NCBI GenBank assembly: GCA_900708905.1
Contig: CAADRB010000016.1
Span: 533,477 to 597,476 of the forward strand
Direction of reading: 5' to 3'
Length of the DNA stretch: 64,000 nt
From: Hymenolepis diminuta
Taxonomy: Eukaryota > Platyhelminthes > Cestoda > Cyclophyllidea > Hymenolepididae
The translations under genes and the position numbers were made by a program. Of the stretch, positions 62,059-64,000 are shown one piece after another. The notes under the pieces are model-generated. The model was not told where the DNA came from. It saw nothing but the letters and a program-made list of their open reading frames with translations, and searched no databases. Each line of letters opens with the position of its first letter. The first letter of the stretch is position 1.

Positions 62059-64000
62059 GTAAGTCCTTTACACTTTTAAACAAAAATAATTTTAATTAAT
62101 TGGAATTTTTTGTTTATTAACACAGTTAAAAAGTAGAATAGTCGAATTAATCAAATATTGCTTCTCATAATTAACTCTTCCCTTCCTCACCGTCTTTTCA
62201 ATCGTCAGCAAATTTTCAAAAAATGTTAATGCATTAAACTTACGACAAAGATGATAAAAGGACTCTAGTCCAATATTTTATCTGTCTTTTGCTTTGTTTA
62301 GCAAGAATTCTCGTACAATATTGAATACGTTATTTTATAACTCAGCTTCTAAATCATAAATCATAATGGAAAAATAGTGAAATAAGATTGACTGTGGTAC
62401 CAGTTATGGAAGAGTTGCAATATCAGATTTGGGCACAAGGTCTGATATTTATAACAATAAATCATATTAGTTTATGATTAAGTCATCCAACTGTATGCGT
62501 CAGTATATTCTAAGAGTAACCGTTAAAAAGGTAGGCCAACGTTTTATTCAGGTTCTTTCGCAAATGGTGTTGAAGTAATTGACCACTCTTCAGGCTTGTG
62601 CTGCAGTTCGGTCCAGCAAGACTGTGAGTCTATGACACCCTTAAATTTCTATTCAATCGTTTAAACATGTTCATTGCTGATATAACGCTAAGTCGCCATT
62701 GGTATGGACTAAATTATCAGTGGTATATCTCTGGCTATCTAAATAGATATTACAATAACTATTGTCCCTTGTAACCAGTAGATTTAGTAGGAAAAGGGTA
62801 GAAACCCCCAAACTTAAAGACAATACATTATTAATACAATTAAATGTCGTATTTACTTTTGGTTATAACGAGTTATAAGTAGCTCGAGGTGACATGACCA
62901 ACCGCAGAATTTAATTAATCGGTCAGCGTCCTCCGAATATCGTGTACATAATCACATACATAAACCTGGGGGTCAAATAATTGTATTTGAATATCAAAAC
63001 ATTGAACATTGAAGTATACCCCTTATGTGATAGTGGATAACCCATTACGTCTGCAGTGCAAATAAAGTAAGCCCATTCATGCCCCTACTTTAACTTTATT
63101 AGTCACTTCTTGGCCCTCTCTCCCATTTTGAACCTTGCTGAACTCATTTGCTGTTTCCCTTATTCAGATGTTTTCTCACCATTAAAACCTGTACAAGTTT
63201 TTTTACACTGCTCTGCTCAATAAAGATACAATTTGAGATGCACGGGTTAACGACTGGCAATGTGTCACTCATCATATTTTCGGCTGTCTGCCGATTTTAT
63301 AAGGATTTTGTATATTGTCTTAAATCTGGCACATAGAGTATGCCCTAGAAACTCCCTTTCGTTTAAACTACGCTACACAAACCACGAGAGTACTTGAATG
63401 GAAGTATTCGGGCTTCTCTCAGTCTTTTGACTCTGGAGTACAATGGGGTTGGCAATTCAACGGCACGAGATGGTTAGTTTTTGAACCATCGCAGGTTTTA
63501 CGATTAGTTACCTAACACTGGGGCAGTAGGATCCGAGACTGAAAAAGAGGTAGATTGCATATTCAGGTGCGAGTGTGAAAAAATATTCACATCGGCTTCT
63601 TACCATTTCTAATGGGATATCATTATCCTGTTACATAATGCTCCCCGTCAATTTTCAACTGGCAAGAAATTTAATTCATGGGTCCTAACATAGACCTCAC
63701 CTCTTGAACTTTTTAAGGTCACCAGTTGTACTTAAGAGCAACACTCTTGAGAACTTTTCTATAAAATACGGTGAGTAATTTGGGACCCCGAAATTCCAAG
63801 CCGTATTCATATATGCTATTATCGAATTTCAGTTTCTGCTTTCCTAAGTTGATAACTAAGCCATATCCAGATAAGAAATCGGTACAACGTTAAAAAAGTT
63901 ATACAGACTGGCCCAATATATCGAAGATGTAAGTCAAGTAAAGTTCGGCGACACGAAATTGATTAAAATTTTCATGAGAGCTTGTTATCACCAATCACTG
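62059..64000. other. Start of anoctamin intron 4
   Basis: The donor GTAAGTCC at 62059 opens an intron that reaches the window end. I see no further anoctamin exon. A family D copy lies on the minus strand near 62865-62990. Confidence 0.45.
62865..62990 (-). repeat. Interspersed repeat family D copy, inverted
   Basis: The reverse complement carries ATTTGACCCCCAGGTTTATG, CCGATTAATTAAATT and GGTTGGTCATGTCACCTCGA, in the order of 58145-58295. Confidence 0.45.

Noticed and set aside
1..64000. CRISPR array, operon or bacterial mobile element
   Set aside because: The window is intron-rich eukaryotic DNA; no regularly spaced direct repeats or bacterial gene organisation were seen.

Overview
This window is AT-rich eukaryotic nuclear DNA. 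The protein-coding genes are split by canonical GT-AG introns, many only 32-52 bp long, mixed with introns of 1-9 kb, and intergenic and intronic DNA is full of short diverged repeats. Mini-introns near the 5' ends of genes with long introns further 3', as in the PGAP1 gene here, are typical of parasitic flatworms such as schistosomes and other trematodes or cestodes. I infer a platyhelminth, but species and class cannot be fixed from sequence alone.

Layout: (1) 475-3451 (+), a three-exon gene for an 82-residue acidic protein with an N-myristoylation-like start, not recognised. (2) 5083-5907 (+), mitochondrial ribosome-binding factor A (RBFA), with a CCAAT/E-box promoter. (3) 7426-14009 (+), an eight-exon TMEM143/DUF3754 mitochondrial membrane protein. 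(4) 14156-14586 (-), CHCHD1/mS37 of the mitochondrial small ribosomal subunit, convergent with TMEM143. (5) 15976-41318 (-), a 25-kb gene for the GPI inositol-deacylase PGAP1; 21 exons were placed firmly by phase and homology, one tentatively, and one is still missing. (6) 44013-49949 (-), a six-exon ubiquitin-specific protease of the USP10 type. (7) 52803 to beyond the window end (+), the 5' part of an anoctamin (TMEM16) gene, with a TATA-box promoter and a broken mariner element in its third intron.

Three of the first four genes encode mitochondrial proteins, two of them in mitoribosome assembly or structure (RBFA, mS37). The others act in GPI-anchor maturation in the ER, deubiquitination, and membrane lipid or ion transport. 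They look like ordinary housekeeping neighbours rather than a dedicated pathway.

The repeat content includes a tRNA-derived SINE family in both orientations, three other short interspersed families, a two-module foldback-like family that flanks USP10 in opposite orientations, and a mariner copy with both terminal inverted repeats. Exon boundaries were read by eye from splice consensus, codon phase and recalled family alignments; no search was run.
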